Positions 24,097-33,583 of a stretch of DNA of 49,063 bases are shown in pieces. Within the stretch, counting starts at the first letter, position 1. The number at the start of each line of letters is the position of its first letter. Both the position numbers and the translations under genes were made by a program. The notes under the pieces are model-generated. The model did not search any database, was not told the DNA's origin, and worked only from the letters and a program-made list of their open reading frames with translations. Origin of the DNA: Truepera sp. (GTDB taxonomy: Bacteria; Deinococcota; Deinococci; Deinococcales; Trueperaceae); assembly GCA_018333775.1 (NCBI GenBank), contig JAGXSO010000152.1, positions 1 through 49,063 on the forward strand, written 5' to 3'.

Positions 24097-26265
24097 TCAA
24101 CGCCGCCCGCCGCGCTCCTCCCGGCGATCGCCGCGTGGCGCGGGCGGCTTACGGGGCGGCACGATCCCCTCGAGCTCAGGCCGGATCAAATCGAGCTTGC
24201 CGCGCTCATCAACCTTGTTGACCTTAACCTTGAGCTTGTCACCTACTTTGAGGTGGTCTTCGACGCGGTTGACGCGCCCCTGGGCGATCTGCGAGATATG
24301 CAGCAGCCCGTCGGTGCCGGGGAACAGGGTAATAAAAGCACCAAAGTCCACGATCTTGGCTACCGTGCCTTCGTAGATCATGCCGACCTCGGCGCTGCTG
24401 GTCATCCCCTCGATAGCGGAGCGCACCTGCTCGGCGGCAGCCGCATCGGCGCTGTAGATACTGACCAGGCCGTCTTCGGCAATGTCGATCTGGGCGCCGA
24501 GCGCTTCAAGCTCGCGGATCTGCTTGCCGCCGGGGCCGATGATGGTGCCGATCTTATCCACCGGGATGCGCACGGTGAGGATGCGCGGGGCGTTCTTGGA
24601 CAGCTCGGCGCGCGGCTCCGGCAAGGCTTCGGCCATCACCTCCAGAATGTGCAGCCGACCTGCGCGGGCTTGCTCCAGGGCCTCCTTCATGATAGGCGGG
24701 GTGATCCCCTTGATCTTGATGTCCATCTGTAGCGCGGTAACACCGTCGCGGGTGCCCGTCACTTTGAAGTCCATGTCACCCAGGGCGTCTTCGGAACCCA
24801 GGATATCGGAGAGTATCTGGTAGCGCTCACCTTCCTTGATGAGGCCCATAGCGATCCCCGCTACCGGCTGCTTGATCGGCACGCCGGCGTCCATTAGGCT
24901 CAGGCAACCGGCGCAGACCGTAGCCATCGAGCTCGAGCCGTTGCTCTCGAGCGTTTCACCGACTACCCGGATGACGTAAGGGAAGCTCTCAAAGTCGGGC
25001 AGTACCGGCAGCAACGCCCGCCGCGCCAGGTTGCCGTGGCCCAGCTCGCGCCGCCCCACGCCGCGCAGCCGCTTGACCTCGCCGGTCGAGTAAGGCGGGA
25101 AGTTGTAGTGCAGCATGAACTCCTCAGTCTCTTCGAGGCCAAGGTCGTCTACCAGGCGGTTGTCTTTGCGGGTGCCGAGCGTGGTTACGCCTAATACCTG
25201 GGTCTCGCCGCGGGTAAAGACCGCCGAGCCGTGGGCGGCGGGCAAGAGGCCGGTTTCGATCCAGATGTTGCGGATCTGCTCGGGGCGGCGCCCATCAGAG
25301 CGGATGCCGTTTTCTAGTACCATGCGCCTGGATTCGCGCTGGACGGCCTTAGCAAAAGCTTCTTTGAGCTGATCGACGCGCGCGGCTGCCCCCTCAGCGC
25401 TGGGGTCAGGTACGTGCCGCGCCATGATAGCCTCACGCAGCGCCTTTTGCGCTGCACTCCGCTCGTGCTTGCCGGGGGTCAGCAGCACGTCGTAAAGCCC
25501 CGCAGCCCTAGCTTCCTGGTAGACGCGCTCTATCTCGCCGTCAGGCAGCCCCACTGGCGGTTTAACAGGCGCTTTAGGCTGGCCTAGCTCGGCGCGCAAC
25601 TGCTCGATCAAGGCGATGACCGGCTGCAGCTCGCGGTGCGCTAGTTCGATGGCACCCACCATCACCCCTTCGGGCAGCTCATCGGCGCCGGCTTCGACCA
25701 TCAACACCGCATCCGTGCTGGCGGCAATCACTAGCTCGAGCTGCGAGGTCTCAAGCTCGGACAAGGTCGGGTTAACGAGATAGTGGCCGTCGCGATAGCC
25801 CATAGTCAGGCAAGCGGTCGGTCCATCCCAGGGGATGTCACTTAAGCTCAGCGCAGCGGAGGCGCCGATCGCCCCTAAGGTGGCCGGGTCGTGCTGCCGG
25901 TCGGCGCTGAGCACGGTGATGATGACCTGAATCTCGTTGCGGAGCCCTTTGGGGAACAGGGGTCTGATCTGCCGGTCGGTTAAGCGGCCGTTCAGTGTCG
26001 CCTGGGTGCCGGGGCGCCCTTCACGGCGCATGAACGAACCGGGAATCTTGCCGATGGCGTAGTGCCGCTCTTCGTACTCCACCGTTAGCGGCAAGAAATC
26101 GCCAGGGCTAACCTCATCTGACATCTGGGCGGTGACCAGCACTATAGTATCGCCATAGCGCACCGTCACCGAGCCTGAGACCTGCTTAGCGTACTTGCCG
26201 GTCTCAATCACCAGCTCGCGACCACCTAGCATGGTGCTGTACCGTTTACCTGCCGGAATATTCAC
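24097..26265 (-). CDS. pnp: Polyribonucleotide nucleotidyltransferase (PNPase)
   Basis: A 722-residue PNPase, a phosphorolytic 3'-5' exoribonuclease. Two RNase PH-like domains are separated by the helical domain. The active core shows [11 protein letters not shown] and the [21 protein letters not shown] motif. A KH domain with [11 protein letters not shown] follows (about 555-615), then an S1 domain (about 622-692, [15 protein letters not shown]), then a short Arg/Glu-rich tail. The start is GTG after AAGGAG. It follows rpsO on the same strand, with an intrinsic terminator between them, the arrangement that in many bacteria gives partial read-through. Confidence 0.96.
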   Translation of the reverse strand: MNIPAGKRYSTMLGGRELVIETGKYAKQVSGSVTVRYGDTIVLVTAQMSDEVSPGDFLPLTVEYEERHYAIGKIPGSFMRREGRPGTQATLNGRLTDRQIRPLFPKGLRNEIQVIITVLSADRQHDPATLGAIGASAALSLSDIPWDGPTACLTMGYRDGHYLVNPTLSELETSQLELVIAASTDAVLMVEAGADELPEGVMVGAIELAHRELQPVIALIEQLRAELGQPKAPVKPPVGLPDGEIERVYQEARAAGLYDVLLTPGKHERSAAQKALREAIMARHVPDPSAEGAAARVDQLKEAFAKAVQRESRRMVLENGIRSDGRRPEQIRNIWIETGLLPAAHGSAVFTRGETQVLGVTTLGTRKDNRLVDDLGLEETEEFMLHYNFPPYSTGEVKRLRGVGRRELGHGNLARRALLPVLPDFESFPYVIRVVGETLESNGSSSMATVCAGCLSLMDAGVPIKQPVAGIAMGLIKEGERYQILSDILGSEDALGDMDFKVTGTRDGVTALQMDIKIKGITPPIMKEALEQARAGRLHILEVMAEALPEPRAELSKNAPRILTVRIPVDKIGTIIGPGGKQIRELEALGAQIDIAEDGLVSIYSADAAAAEQVRSAIEGMTSSAEVGMIYEGTVAKIVDFGAFITLFPGTDGLLHISQIAQGRVNRVEDHLKVGDKLKVKVNKVDERGKLDLIRPELEGIVPPRKPPAPRGDRREERGGRR

Positions 26266-26286
26266 GCCTTCTCCTTACTTTGCCTT

Positions 26287-26311
26287 AAAAAAGCGAGGCA
26301 CGGCGCCTCGC
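26287..26311 (-). terminator. Rho-independent terminator between rpsO and pnp
   Basis: On the minus strand GCGAGGC (26311-26305) pairs with GCCTCGC (26299-26293) around a 5-nt loop, followed at once by TTTTTT. It ends rpsO transcripts and may reduce pnp expression. Confidence 0.85.
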
Positions 26312-26358
26312 TCGCAAGGTTAGCCCATAGCGGTTGCGCCGCTGATCCAAGCACGTTC

Positions 26359-26628
26359 TTAGCGCCGTAGGCCCAAGCGACCGATGAGCGCTTTATAGCC
26401 TTCGTAATCGCTCTGCTCAAGGTACTTTAACAGCCGCTTGCGCTTGCCGACCATCTTAAGCAAGCCGCGCCGCCCGTGGTGATCCTTGATATTTTGCTGT
26501 AAATGGCCGCTCAGTGCCTCAATGCGGGCAGTGAGCAGCGCTACCTGAACTTCCGCCGAGCCGGTGTCGCCCGGCGTTTTGGCGTACTCGGCCATGATGC
26601 TTGCCTTATGCTGTGGGTCTAGTGCCAT
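26359..26628 (-). CDS. rpsO: 30S ribosomal protein S15
   Basis: An 89-residue S15 that binds the central domain of 16S rRNA. The family pattern is complete: [22 protein letters not shown]-like [19 protein letters not shown], then [28 protein letters not shown] chose ATG 26628 because it starts with MALDPQHK at the usual distance from the S15 core; longer forms run into the leader. The leader (about 70 nt) contains a hairpin at 26662-26684. In several bacteria S15 represses its own translation by binding such leaders, so autoregulation is plausible here. Confidence 0.95.
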   Translation of the reverse strand: MALDPQHKASIMAEYAKTPGDTGSAEVQVALLTARIEALSGHLQQNIKDHHGRRGLLKMVGKRKRLLKYLEQSDYEGYKALIGRLGLRR

Positions 26629-26661
26629 GCAAATACCTGCGCTTTCGGGTAGATTAGAGCC

Positions 26662-26684
26662 GGCGTTCAATAAAGGCGAACGCC
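26662..26684 (-). promoter_or_regulatory. Hairpin in the rpsO leader, candidate S15 autoregulatory element
   Basis: GGCGTTC (26662-26668) and GAACGCC (26678-26684) form a perfect 7-bp stem with a 9-nt loop, about 34 nt before the rpsO ATG. Confidence 0.4.
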
Positions 26685-26705
26685 AACCCCCGTCTCCAGC
26701 CGCTA

Positions 26706-26734
26706 AGTGTAGCACATCGGGGCGGGAGTGTCTA
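26706..26734 (-). promoter_or_regulatory. rpsO promoter
   Basis: On the minus strand TAGACA (26734-26729) and TACACT (26711-26706) are separated by 17 bp. The transcript would start about 70 nt before the rpsO ATG. Confidence 0.6.
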
Positions 26735-26860
26735 AAACTCCGCGACGTGCGACGTTGGGTGCCCTTTCCGCTTCGGAGGGTGTGGGTTGCCCTACTACCC
26801 ACTACCTACAACCCGTTTGTCTGAGCGCTCGAGCCCTTGACCCTCTGGCTTTAAAGCCGC

Positions 26861-28810
26861 TCAAGGGTGAGACTCAAACCAGCCTACGATCGCCTCCAGC
26901 CGCTCGAGCCGCCGGTCAGGCCGCCCCGAGCGCGATAGCTCATGGCACTCACCGGGGAAGCGGATGAAGCGGACCTCGGCCCCGCCGATCCGCTTAAGGG
27001 CGATATAGAACTGCTCGGCCTGCTCGATCGGGCAGCGGTGGTCTTCCTCGGAGTGGATAATCAGGAGCGGGGTGGTGACGTTGGCAACGTGTTTGAGTGG
27101 ACTCTGTGCCCAGAGCTTGTCGGTATCGGCCCAGGGGTTACCGCCCACCTCATATTCGCTAAAACGGTAGCCGATGTCGGAGGTACCATAAAAGCTCAGC
27201 CAGTTACAGATCGAACGCTGCGTCACTGCCGAGCGGAAGGCTGCGGTCTGAGTGATCAGCCAGTTGGTCATGAAGCCGCCGTAGCTGCCGCCCGTGAGAT
27301 GGATGGGAGCCTCGGGGTCGGTGTGATTTGAGCGGGCTGAGTCGGCTATGGCCAGCACATCGGCAGCATCCACTGTGCCATAGCCGCCCAGGATGCTCTG
27401 GGCGAAGCCGCTGCCGTAGCTAGTGCTGCCGCGCGGGTTGCCGTAGGTCACGGTATAGCCGCGTGCTGCGAGCAGTTGAAACTCGAAGTAAAAGCCGTAG
27501 CCGTAGTTGGTATGAGGCCCGCCGTGGACCTGCAACACCAGCGCCTTATCCTTACGAGGCTTGCGTGGCGGCAAGGTCCAGTAAGTCAGCCTGGGGCCCC
27601 GCTCGGCACGGGTGGCGTGCTCGCCAGCCTCGGCCAGGCGGTAGCGGGCTACAAAGTCGGCGTTGACCTGACTGAGCTGCGTTTCATGCCCGCGCCACAG
27701 GGTGAACAGCTCACCGGGCCGACTCGGCGTCTCGGCCAGGAACACCAGGCGTCCGGCAGCGTAGCTAAACGCCGTCACCGCTCGGTCGCCGCTGTGCGGC
27801 GCCCGGATGTTGCCGCTCGCTAGCGACACACGGCTAAGCGTGCTCCTTCCAGCCCGATTGACGTTGATGACTAGGCTGCGGCTGTCCTCCGACCAGGCGG
27901 GCCGGTTGGGATAGTCGCCGTAGCGGCTGTCGCCGCCGATGCCGGGCTGCGCGTCGAGCTCGCCGGTTAGCAGACTTAAGCGGCTATCCTGCCAGAGCCA
28001 CAAGCCCATCGGGCTGGCTAAGTTGCCGGGTTCGGCAGGCGCCATCAGGGCCAGGCTGGCGCCGTCTGGTGAGGGTACCACATCACTTACCATCTGGCTG
28101 CTGTCTATCAGCAGGGCCGCCTCGCCACCTGTAGCCGGAAGCTGCCACAGCCCGCTATGCCAGCGGTCCTCGTCGGCCAGGCTGGTTGCCGCGCAGACAT
28201 AGAGCGAGCTACCGTCAGGACGAAAGACTATCTCGTTAGGATTGGCAGCAAAGTTGCTGAGCCTCTTTGGCTCCTTATCGCCTAGCGAGATAAGGTAGAC
28301 CTGAGCGATCTCGCTAGGCCGAAAACCACGCCCGTCCGCTTTGTAGTGCATCCGTTCGATAACCCGCGCCCGCTCTTCTTGGGCTGCCCGGTCTTCCCAG
28401 TCACCGCGGGAGATAAAGGCTAATTGCCGGCTATCAGGGTGCCAAACATACGACAACACCCCCGATTTTAGTTGGGTCAGGCGCTCGGCTTCGCCGCCGC
28501 TAAAGGACATTAAATAGAGCTGCGGCTGCTTGTCGTCGCCGCGCTTGGCCAAGAAGGCCAGCTTGCTGCCGTCAGGACTGAAGCGCGGCTTGCTGTCGCT
28601 TGTCCCCTGCGTAAAAGCTTGGTGGCCGGACCCATCAGTCTGATACCGCACCAGGCGACTGTGATAACGCGGAGGCTGGTAGCTTTTTCCTTCACCCTGG
28701 CCCGGCTCGCTGGTGGTGCTGACCGCAACGAGGAAGCGCCCGTCAGGGCTGAGCTGAGGGTCTGATAAGAAAGTGAGCTCAAGCAGGCTGTCTGTCCGGA
28801 GTTTGGCCAT
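26861..28810 (-). CDS. S9 family prolyl oligopeptidase / acylaminoacyl peptidase
   Basis: A 649-residue serine peptidase with an N-terminal seven-bladed propeller region (WD40-like PD40 motifs such as SPDGSKLAFLAKR and PDSRQLAFIS) and a C-terminal alpha/beta hydrolase. The catalytic triad is S509 in GGSYGG, D590 in SEEDHRC, and H623 in ECHELS. No signal peptide, so it is probably a cytoplasmic peptidase that degrades oligopeptides. A TAGAAT box lies exactly 6 nt before the ATG, another leaderless arrangement. It diverges from the small exported protein that follows. Confidence 0.93.
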   Translation of the reverse strand: MAKLRTDSLLELTFLSDPQLSPDGRFLVAVSTTSEPGQGEGKSYQPPRYHSRLVRYQTDGSGHQAFTQGTSDSKPRFSPDGSKLAFLAKRGDDKQPQLYLMSFSGGEAERLTQLKSGVLSYVWHPDSRQLAFISRGDWEDRAAQEERARVIERMHYKADGRGFRPSEIAQVYLISLGDKEPKRLSNFAANPNEIVFRPDGSSLYVCAATSLADEDRWHSGLWQLPATGGEAALLIDSSQMVSDVVPSPDGASLALMAPAEPGNLASPMGLWLWQDSRLSLLTGELDAQPGIGGDSRYGDYPNRPAWSEDSRSLVINVNRAGRSTLSRVSLASGNIRAPHSGDRAVTAFSYAAGRLVFLAETPSRPGELFTLWRGHETQLSQVNADFVARYRLAEAGEHATRAERGPRLTYWTLPPRKPRKDKALVLQVHGGPHTNYGYGFYFEFQLLAARGYTVTYGNPRGSTSYGSGFAQSILGGYGTVDAADVLAIADSARSNHTDPEAPIHLTGGSYGGFMTNWLITQTAAFRSAVTQRSICNWLSFYGTSDIGYRFSEYEVGGNPWADTDKLWAQSPLKHVANVTTPLLIIHSEEDHRCPIEQAEQFYIALKRIGGAEVRFIRFPGECHELSRSGRPDRRLERLEAIVGWFESHP

Positions 28811-28872
28811 AACCCAATTCTATAACTTGTCTATTGCTGTCATGCCGAGCGATACCTGGTACCATCTTGGTC

Positions 28873-29340
28873 ATGGCGAAGGCTCTTTACCTGGTGTCCG
28901 CACTCGCTCTGATATCGTTCCCGCTAGCCTGGGCACAGCACCTGGAAGCCACGGCCAACCTGGCGCCCTACTATCGTCCGGGGGATGAGATAGAGATCAC
29001 TCTGACCTTCCGCCTGGTCAGCGAGGAGGTAGTCCCGATAGCCGTGGCGTTCCTCAACGTAGTCGCGCGCGATACCGCCCGGGGCTACCCCCAGATGGCT
29101 CACCGGCTCTTTCGCAGCGCCGAGAGTCAGAACCAGGTGTTCCAACTAGCCAAGCCTGGCGAGGTCTGGCAGCGCGGGGTAGAGACGGCCCTCCGTGCCC
29201 GCTTGCGCGATGATGCGCCCCCCGGCGAGTACGCGCTGGTCGTGCAGCTATTTCGCGGCAGCAACACTAATCCGCACCGGGTACGGAGTGAGGATCGGTT
29301 GGGCATTCGGGCGTTTAATTTTTCGATCATGCCGCGCTAG
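28873..29340 (+). CDS. Small exported protein, beta-sandwich-like
   Basis: About 155 residues from ATG 28873. The start is chosen because it yields a clean signal peptide (MAKALYLVSALALISFPLAWA) and because TACCAT lies 7 nt upstream. The longer form from 28834 would add a polar stretch before it. The mature part (YRPGDEIEITLTFRLVSEE, then PPGEYALVVQLFRG) looks like one Ig-like or BsuPI-like beta-sandwich, perhaps an inhibitor or adhesion domain. No family can be named. It overlaps the YjeF_N gene end by 4 bases. Confidence 0.65.
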   Translation: MAKALYLVSALALISFPLAWAQHLEATANLAPYYRPGDEIEITLTFRLVSEEVVPIAVAFLNVVARDTARGYPQMAHRLFRSAESQNQVFQLAKPGEVWQRGVETALRARLRDDAPPGEYALVVQLFRGSNTNPHRVRSEDRLGIRAFNFSIMPR

Positions 29341-30041
29341 GGCAGCACCCGGCAGACCCAGGCGGGCAGCGTGAGGGGCTGAAGTCCAATTTCGGCTAGC
29401 AACAGCGGAGGGATGACCGCGTCGGCTAGGTAAAGATCGCCCGCAGCGCGGTGCTGTAAGCCTGGTTTTAGTAATCCGATGCAGAGTGTGGCATCGGCTT
29501 GCACCACCTGACCGGGCGTAGTGCCATCGTTAGCAGTTAGCCCGGTAGGAATATCGAGGGAGATCACGGTGCAGGTGTCCATGGCGTTTAGCACCGTCAG
29601 CGCGTCGAGCGTGCGGCCGCGCGGCGGACCCTCTAAGTTAGCGCCTACAGCGGCATCCAGGGCACAGGCGAACTTCATCTTGGGGATACTGCTCTTGACC
29701 TTCACGCTGGGGTAGTGCTTAAGCGCCTCGAGCTGCTCCTTGGGGAGGCCCGAGTAGTTCTCGGCCTCGTGAATAGGCGCTACCCAGACAGCGCGGCCGC
29801 GCCCGGCCAACAACCGGGCGGCAGCCAGGCCCGCCCCACCGTTTCCCCCTCGGCCGGCAACCACCAGCACCGGCCCCTCCGGTACCAGATGCTGGCACAG
29901 GTCTGCCGTACTCCTGCCGATATGCTCGATTAGCACCCGCATATCAAGGCCGTATTTGCCGGTGGCCAGCGTGATGAGATGCTCCATTTGCGCCGTGCTG
30001 ACTTTAGGGAGATCATTCCAAGAGAGGGTGGGGATGTGCAT
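29337..30041 (-). CDS. YjeF N-terminal domain protein (NAD(P)HX epimerase-like)
   Basis: A 234-residue protein of the YjeF_N family. Family signatures are PTLSWNDLPKVSTAQM at the N-terminus, VVAGRGGNGGAGLAAARLLAGRG (the nucleotide-binding loop, normally G-x-x-N-N-G-G-D-G), and SLDIPTGLTANDGTTPGQ with the metal-binding region. The usual Asp of NNGGDG is Ala here, so activity on NADHX is uncertain. The C-terminal dehydratase domain of full YjeF is absent. It lies directly downstream of yebC on the same strand, with a 3-nt gap. Confidence 0.8.
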   Translation of the reverse strand: MHIPTLSWNDLPKVSTAQMEHLITLATGKYGLDMRVLIEHIGRSTADLCQHLVPEGPVLVVAGRGGNGGAGLAAARLLAGRGRAVWVAPIHEAENYSGLPKEQLEALKHYPSVKVKSSIPKMKFACALDAAVGANLEGPPRGRTLDALTVLNAMDTCTVISLDIPTGLTANDGTTPGQVVQADATLCIGLLKPGLQHRAAGDLYLADAVIPPLLLAEIGLQPLTLPAWVCRVLP

Positions 30042-30044
30042 AAA

Positions 30045-30773
30045 CTAGCTAGCCTCAACTACGTCGGCAAACTCCGCGGTGCTATAGACGTTTTGTACGT
30101 CGTCAAGCTCTTCTAGCGCCTCGATTAGGCGCAGCACCTTGGCGGAGTCCTCAGGGCTTAGCGCTGTGACAGTTTGCGGCACTTTGGTCAATTGGCTTAC
30201 CTCGGGCTCGAGCCCTGCCTCTTGCAGCCTTTCTAGCACAGTATAGAGCGAGCCGGGATCGGTGTATAAGGTCAGGGTGTCGCCGTCAAGCTCCAGATCC
30301 TCAACCTCAAGTCCGATGACCAGCTCCTGGACCTGCTCGCTAGTGTCGCGCAGCACGATAACCCCTTTACTGTCGAACTGCCAGGCGGTGCTACCCGACA
30401 TGTTGCCGCCGTACTTGGTGAAGACGTGGCGAACCTCCCCCGCGGTCCGGTTGCGGTTATCGGTCAAGGCCTCAACCAACAGCGCTACCCCAGCCGGTGC
30501 GTAGCCCTCGTAAACAACCTCATCGAAGCCGCCCCCTTCGCTGCCGCCGACCGCCCGCTCGATAGCGCGGTCGATGTTGTCCTGCGGGACGCTGTCAGCT
30601 TTGGCTGCCGCCAGCGTATTCTTTAAGGCCAGATTAGCCGCCGGGTCACCGCTGCCACCCGAGCGCACAGCAGCCTGAATGGCGCGGATGTGCTTGCTGA
30701 TGATGGCTCCGCGCTGCTTGTCGTTGGCAGCCTTTTTGCGTTTGATCTGAGCCCATTTACTATGACCTGCCAA
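30045..30773 (-). CDS. yebC: YebC/PmpR-family transcription or translation regulator
   Basis: A 242-residue YebC-family protein. The N-terminus [22 protein letters not shown] is diagnostic and fixes the TTG start, with AGGAGG about 8 nt before it. [19 protein letters not shown] and the C-terminal domain are also typical. The family has been described as DNA-binding regulators and, more recently, as ribosome-associated factors that help translate proline stretches. It is followed by a YjeF_N gene, and no clear regulon is visible in the window. Confidence 0.93.
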   Translation of the reverse strand: MAGHSKWAQIKRKKAANDKQRGAIISKHIRAIQAAVRSGGSGDPAANLALKNTLAAAKADSVPQDNIDRAIERAVGGSEGGGFDEVVYEGYAPAGVALLVEALTDNRNRTAGEVRHVFTKYGGNMSGSTAWQFDSKGVIVLRDTSEQVQELVIGLEVEDLELDGDTLTLYTDPGSLYTVLERLQEAGLEPEVSQLTKVPQTVTALSPEDSAKVLRLIEALEELDDVQNVYSTAEFADVVEAS

Positions 30774-30813
30774 GTAGACCTCCTGTCCTTAGTCTACCGC
30801 ATCGGTCGCCTAC

Positions 30814-31356
30814 TTAGCGCCGCCGGACAATGACGAAGCTGGTTTCACGCACGTCGCGGGCGGTGACCGGGAAGGGCTCGAGCTCTACTCTGATGCTCTG
30901 TGTCCAGTCGCTATCACTCCAGACGCCGCGGTAGGTGACTCGTCCGCGGGTGGGTTCGGGGGTAAAGAGGGCCCGGACGCGATTGACGCCGTAGTCGCGG
31001 CCTCCGCGCGAGCTGACGATGAACCTGCCGCGAGTGGGAATGATGTTATCTATCCCGCCACGCACGAAAATGTTGCGCTGAAAAACGTCGACGGTGCCGT
31101 CAGGGCTGATCGAAGTGAGGGTGATGTAGCCGTCGCTGGTGGTGCGGATCAAGAAGGAGATGGAGTCGCCGGGGCGATAACGGGCGCCGGCTCCACGGGT
31201 AGGTTCAAAGCGGGTGATAATATCGCCGACTTCGACGCCAAAGCGCACGGTGCCACGTAGGGTGATGTCACCTGGGACAAAGGTGATGGTACAGGCCGTT
31301 AACGCCAGGGTTAGTGCCGCTAGGGAGATGAGCAGCCGACTTTGCTTGAAGGTCAT
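30814..31356 (-). CDS. DUF4384-like lipoprotein
   Basis: A 180-residue lipoprotein with lipobox LTAC (Cys22) and a beta-rich body. RYRPGDSISFLIRTTSDGYITLTSISPDGTVDVFQRN matches the DUF4384 domain pattern: a sandwich that ends in a GYITL strand and a phrase on a numeric attribute. The family is common in Deinococcota outer-envelope proteins and in S-layer-associated proteins. AAAGGA lies upstream of the ATG. The 240-bp upstream region holds a CRP-like GTGA-N6-GCAC site at 31455-31468, so control by a CRP-type regulator is possible. Confidence 0.75.
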   Translation of the reverse strand: MTFKQSRLLISLAALTLALTACTITFVPGDITLRGTVRFGVEVGDIITRFEPTRGAGARYRPGDSISFLIRTTSDGYITLTSISPDGTVDVFQRNIFVRGGIDNIIPTRGRFIVSSRGGRDYGVNRVRALFTPEPTRGRVTYRGVWSDSDWTQSIRVELEPFPVTARDVRETSFVIVRRR

Positions 31357-31450
31357 AAGTGGTCCTTTCTATGGCAAGTTCGTAGCCTAAGTGTAGCAGA
31401 GGTGGATGATAAAGTTCGGATTTATTAAACAGAAATTGCACAATCAGAGA

Positions 31451-31468
31451 TATCGTGAAATATAGCAC
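31451..31468. promoter_or_regulatory. CRP-like half-conserved palindrome
   Basis: TATC-GTGA-AATATA-GCAC. Compare the perfect GTGA-N6-TCAC sites at 11351, 46331 and 48591. One arm has a single mismatch. It is about 95 bp upstream of the lipoprotein start. Confidence 0.4.
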
Positions 31469-31520
31469 ATATAGATCAACAGCAAGTTGTGGGTAGCCAG
31501 CTAGTTGTGCTCGAGCTATA

Positions 31521-31574
31521 AGTAGGGGAGACCTGCCCATGATGAAAATGGGCGACCACGTGGTCGCCCCTACT
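31521..31574. repeat. Palindromic repeat with GTAGGGG ends and a perfect 20-bp core
   Basis: The core 31550-31569 has arms GGGCGACCAC and GTGGTCGCCC. Outer arms AGTAGGGG (31521-31528) and CCCCTACT (31567-31574) also pair. GTAGGGGCGACC-type palindromes are repeated in many bacterial genomes. On the minus strand an ATTTTC follows the core, so it could end ppiC transcription. Confidence 0.65.
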
Positions 31575-31595
31575 GACTACTGGAATACGGCTTTT

Positions 31596-32546
31596 TTACT
31601 CCACCTTCTCTTCAGCGATTCGTTCTGCAAAGACTTCGATCCCTGGGCCTTCGCGGTAGGCGCGGATTAGCGCAGCCAGCACCTCCTGCTCAACCGCAGC
31701 GCGCACTCGGGCCTCAACCTCGGACAGCGGAGGCAAGTAGGCCGGGGTGCGGTTGTAGGGCAGGATCAGGTGGTAGCCAAACTGGCTCCTCACCGGTGCG
31801 CTGACGACGTCTAGCGGGGCGTTAAAGGCGACCTCTTCAAACGGGGCTACCATCGCCCCGCGCGGAAAACAGCCGAGGTCGCCACCCTGAGGGGCGCTGC
31901 CGCCGTCTAGGCTATTGGCCTGAGCTAGTGCGGCGAAGTCAGCTCCGGCCTGCAATTCGGCTTTGAGCACATGGGCTGTGCCTTCGTCAGCCACCAAGAT
32001 GTGGCGCGCGCAGGCTTGAGCCGGTTGCTCGAGCTGGGCCCGATTGTTGTCATACCAGAGCTGAAGGTGGTGACCTTTAATATCAAGCTCGTTCTGCAGT
32101 GCAGTGATAACCTGATCCAGCAAGCTTGCCTCGCTGATTAGCGTGGCTAGCAGCGCTTCGTTGGCAAAACCGGCACGCGCCAGGGCCTCCTGGTAGGCCT
32201 CGTCCGAGGCAAAGTTAGCGCGAATGCCGGCTAGCTGCCCTTCGACATACTCCGCCGGCACCGTGAAGCGGCGCCGTTGAGCTTCGCGTAGCAGCGCTTG
32301 CTCAGTTACTAGTTGATCTAGATAGATGGGTCGCAGCGTGTTAAGCAGCGGCATGGTTTCAGCGTTTAGCGGCAAGCCTTGTTGCGCGGCGACGTTAGTT
32401 ACAAACACCGTAAAGCGCTGATCGAATTCGGCTCGCGTGATGACCGCCTCACCAACGCGCAGCACCACCGCACTCTCATCAACCCCTTCCTGGGCGCTGG
32501 CTAGCGCGAGGCTGAGGGTCAGAATTGGTATCAATAGTAGACGCAT
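31596..32546 (-). CDS. Exported peptidyl-prolyl isomerase (PpiC/SurA-like foldase)
   Basis: A 316-residue envelope foldase. The signal peptide spans about residues 1-19 (ending ALASA). A SurA N-like helical domain with VVLRVGEAVITRAEFDQRF follows, then a parvulin domain (about 180-275) with ACARHILVADEGTAHVLKAEL, GGDLGCFPRG and SQFGYHLI, the usual PpiC motifs. Start ATG 32546 follows AAAGGAG and gives the signal peptide; longer forms are less likely. It helps fold exported or outer-envelope proteins. It ends in the palindromic repeat at 31550, and dnaJ diverges upstream. Confidence 0.9.
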   Translation of the reverse strand: MRLLLIPILTLSLALASAQEGVDESAVVLRVGEAVITRAEFDQRFTVFVTNVAAQQGLPLNAETMPLLNTLRPIYLDQLVTEQALLREAQRRRFTVPAEYVEGQLAGIRANFASDEAYQEALARAGFANEALLATLISEASLLDQVITALQNELDIKGHHLQLWYDNNRAQLEQPAQACARHILVADEGTAHVLKAELQAGADFAALAQANSLDGGSAPQGGDLGCFPRGAMVAPFEEVAFNAPLDVVSAPVRSQFGYHLILPYNRTPAYLPPLSEVEARVRAAVEQEVLAALIRAYREGPGIEVFAERIAEEKVE

Positions 32547-32667
32547 GAGACTCCTTTCAGCCCCTACAATAGCACCGCCCCCCTCCATTGCTACGCCTTA
32601 AGCCACTTTAGCCGGATGATGCTAACAGTATTAACATGATCAGGCTCAGGTAATGTATAGTGAAGCT

Positions 32668-33573
32668 GTGACGACGGCACGCGACCCGTATGAGCTGTTG
32701 GGGGTCTCTCGCCAGGCCGGCCCGGACGAGATCAAGGCCGCCTATCGCCGCTTGGCCATGCAGTACCACCCCGATCGCAATGCGGGCGATAAGGCTGCCG
32801 AGGAGCGGTTCAAGGCGATCTCGGAAGCCTATGCTACGCTGCGCGACCCTGAGCTGAGGGCGCGCTACGACCGTTACGGCGACAGCCCGGCCCGGCCCGA
32901 TTTCAGCCATGTCGATTGGCAGACCGTTTTTCAGGAAGCCGACATCCGTATCGACCTGGGCAAGATGGGTATGCCGCGCACCGGTAACGTAGTCTTTGAC
33001 GCACTGTTTGGGGTGATGGCGGCGGCTTGGCGCCGCTCAGGGTTGCTCCCTGGCGAGGATCGCACGACGAGTCTGGATCTTAGCCCCGAGGAGGCTCGAG
33101 CCGGAGCGGTGCGCCGAGTTCAGCTGCCGGGGCCGAGCGTCTGTCCGCAGTGCCGAGGGGCTAACCCGGCGTGTCCGGTCTGCAACGGCCAGGGCGTGGT
33201 GCGCAGTGGAGCGGCAGTAGAAGTCACCATCCCTAGCAGGATTAGGCCCGGCACTAAGCTGCGCCTAAGAGGGCTTGGTGGGCCGGGGAGCCCGCCGGGG
33301 GATGCTTTTATTACGGTACAGGTACGGCTCCCGGCCGGTGTTCGCTTCGATGGTCAGGATCTTGTCACCGAGCTGCCGATTACCGCGCTCGAGGCCGCGC
33401 GCGGGACCGCGAGCCGGGTGCTTGGGCTGAGCGTCAAGATTCCCGCCCAGGTCAAGGACGGCCAGGTAGTCCGCATTCCCGGCGGCGGGTTGGCCGGGGG
33501 AGACCTGCTAATTAAGCTCAAGATTGCCGTCTGGCAAGGGTTATGGCGCAAGTTGCGCGACGCGCTAACCTAA
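32668..33573 (+). CDS. dnaJ: DnaJ-family cochaperone with half a zinc-finger domain
   Basis: A 301-residue type III-like or degenerate type I Hsp40. The J-domain (residues 5-70) has H34-P-D36. A short G-rich linker follows, and the zinc region has only two CxxC-type motifs (C159, C162, C169, C172) rather than the four of DnaJ, so one zinc site remains at most. Two C-terminal substrate-binding domains follow ([18 protein letters not shown], then [10 protein letters not shown]). GTG 32668 is preferred because TATAGT lies exactly 6 nt upstream (TTAACA is 19 nt further). It is followed by hspR 10 nt downstream, so it is part of a heat-shock unit. Confidence 0.85.
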   Translation: MTTARDPYELLGVSRQAGPDEIKAAYRRLAMQYHPDRNAGDKAAEERFKAISEAYATLRDPELRARYDRYGDSPARPDFSHVDWQTVFQEADIRIDLGKMGMPRTGNVVFDALFGVMAAAWRRSGLLPGEDRTTSLDLSPEEARAGAVRRVQLPGPSVCPQCRGANPACPVCNGQGVVRSGAAVEVTIPSRIRPGTKLRLRGLGGPGSPPGDAFITVQVRLPAGVRFDGQDLVTELPITALEAARGTASRVLGLSVKIPAQVKDGQVVRIPGGGLAGGDLLIKLKIAVWQGLWRKLRDALT

Positions 33574-33583
33574 GGAGTCTGCT

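Noticed and set aside
26359..26802. 147-residue version of S15
   Set aside because: S15 is about 89 residues, and the extra N-terminal part covers the leader hairpin and promoter.
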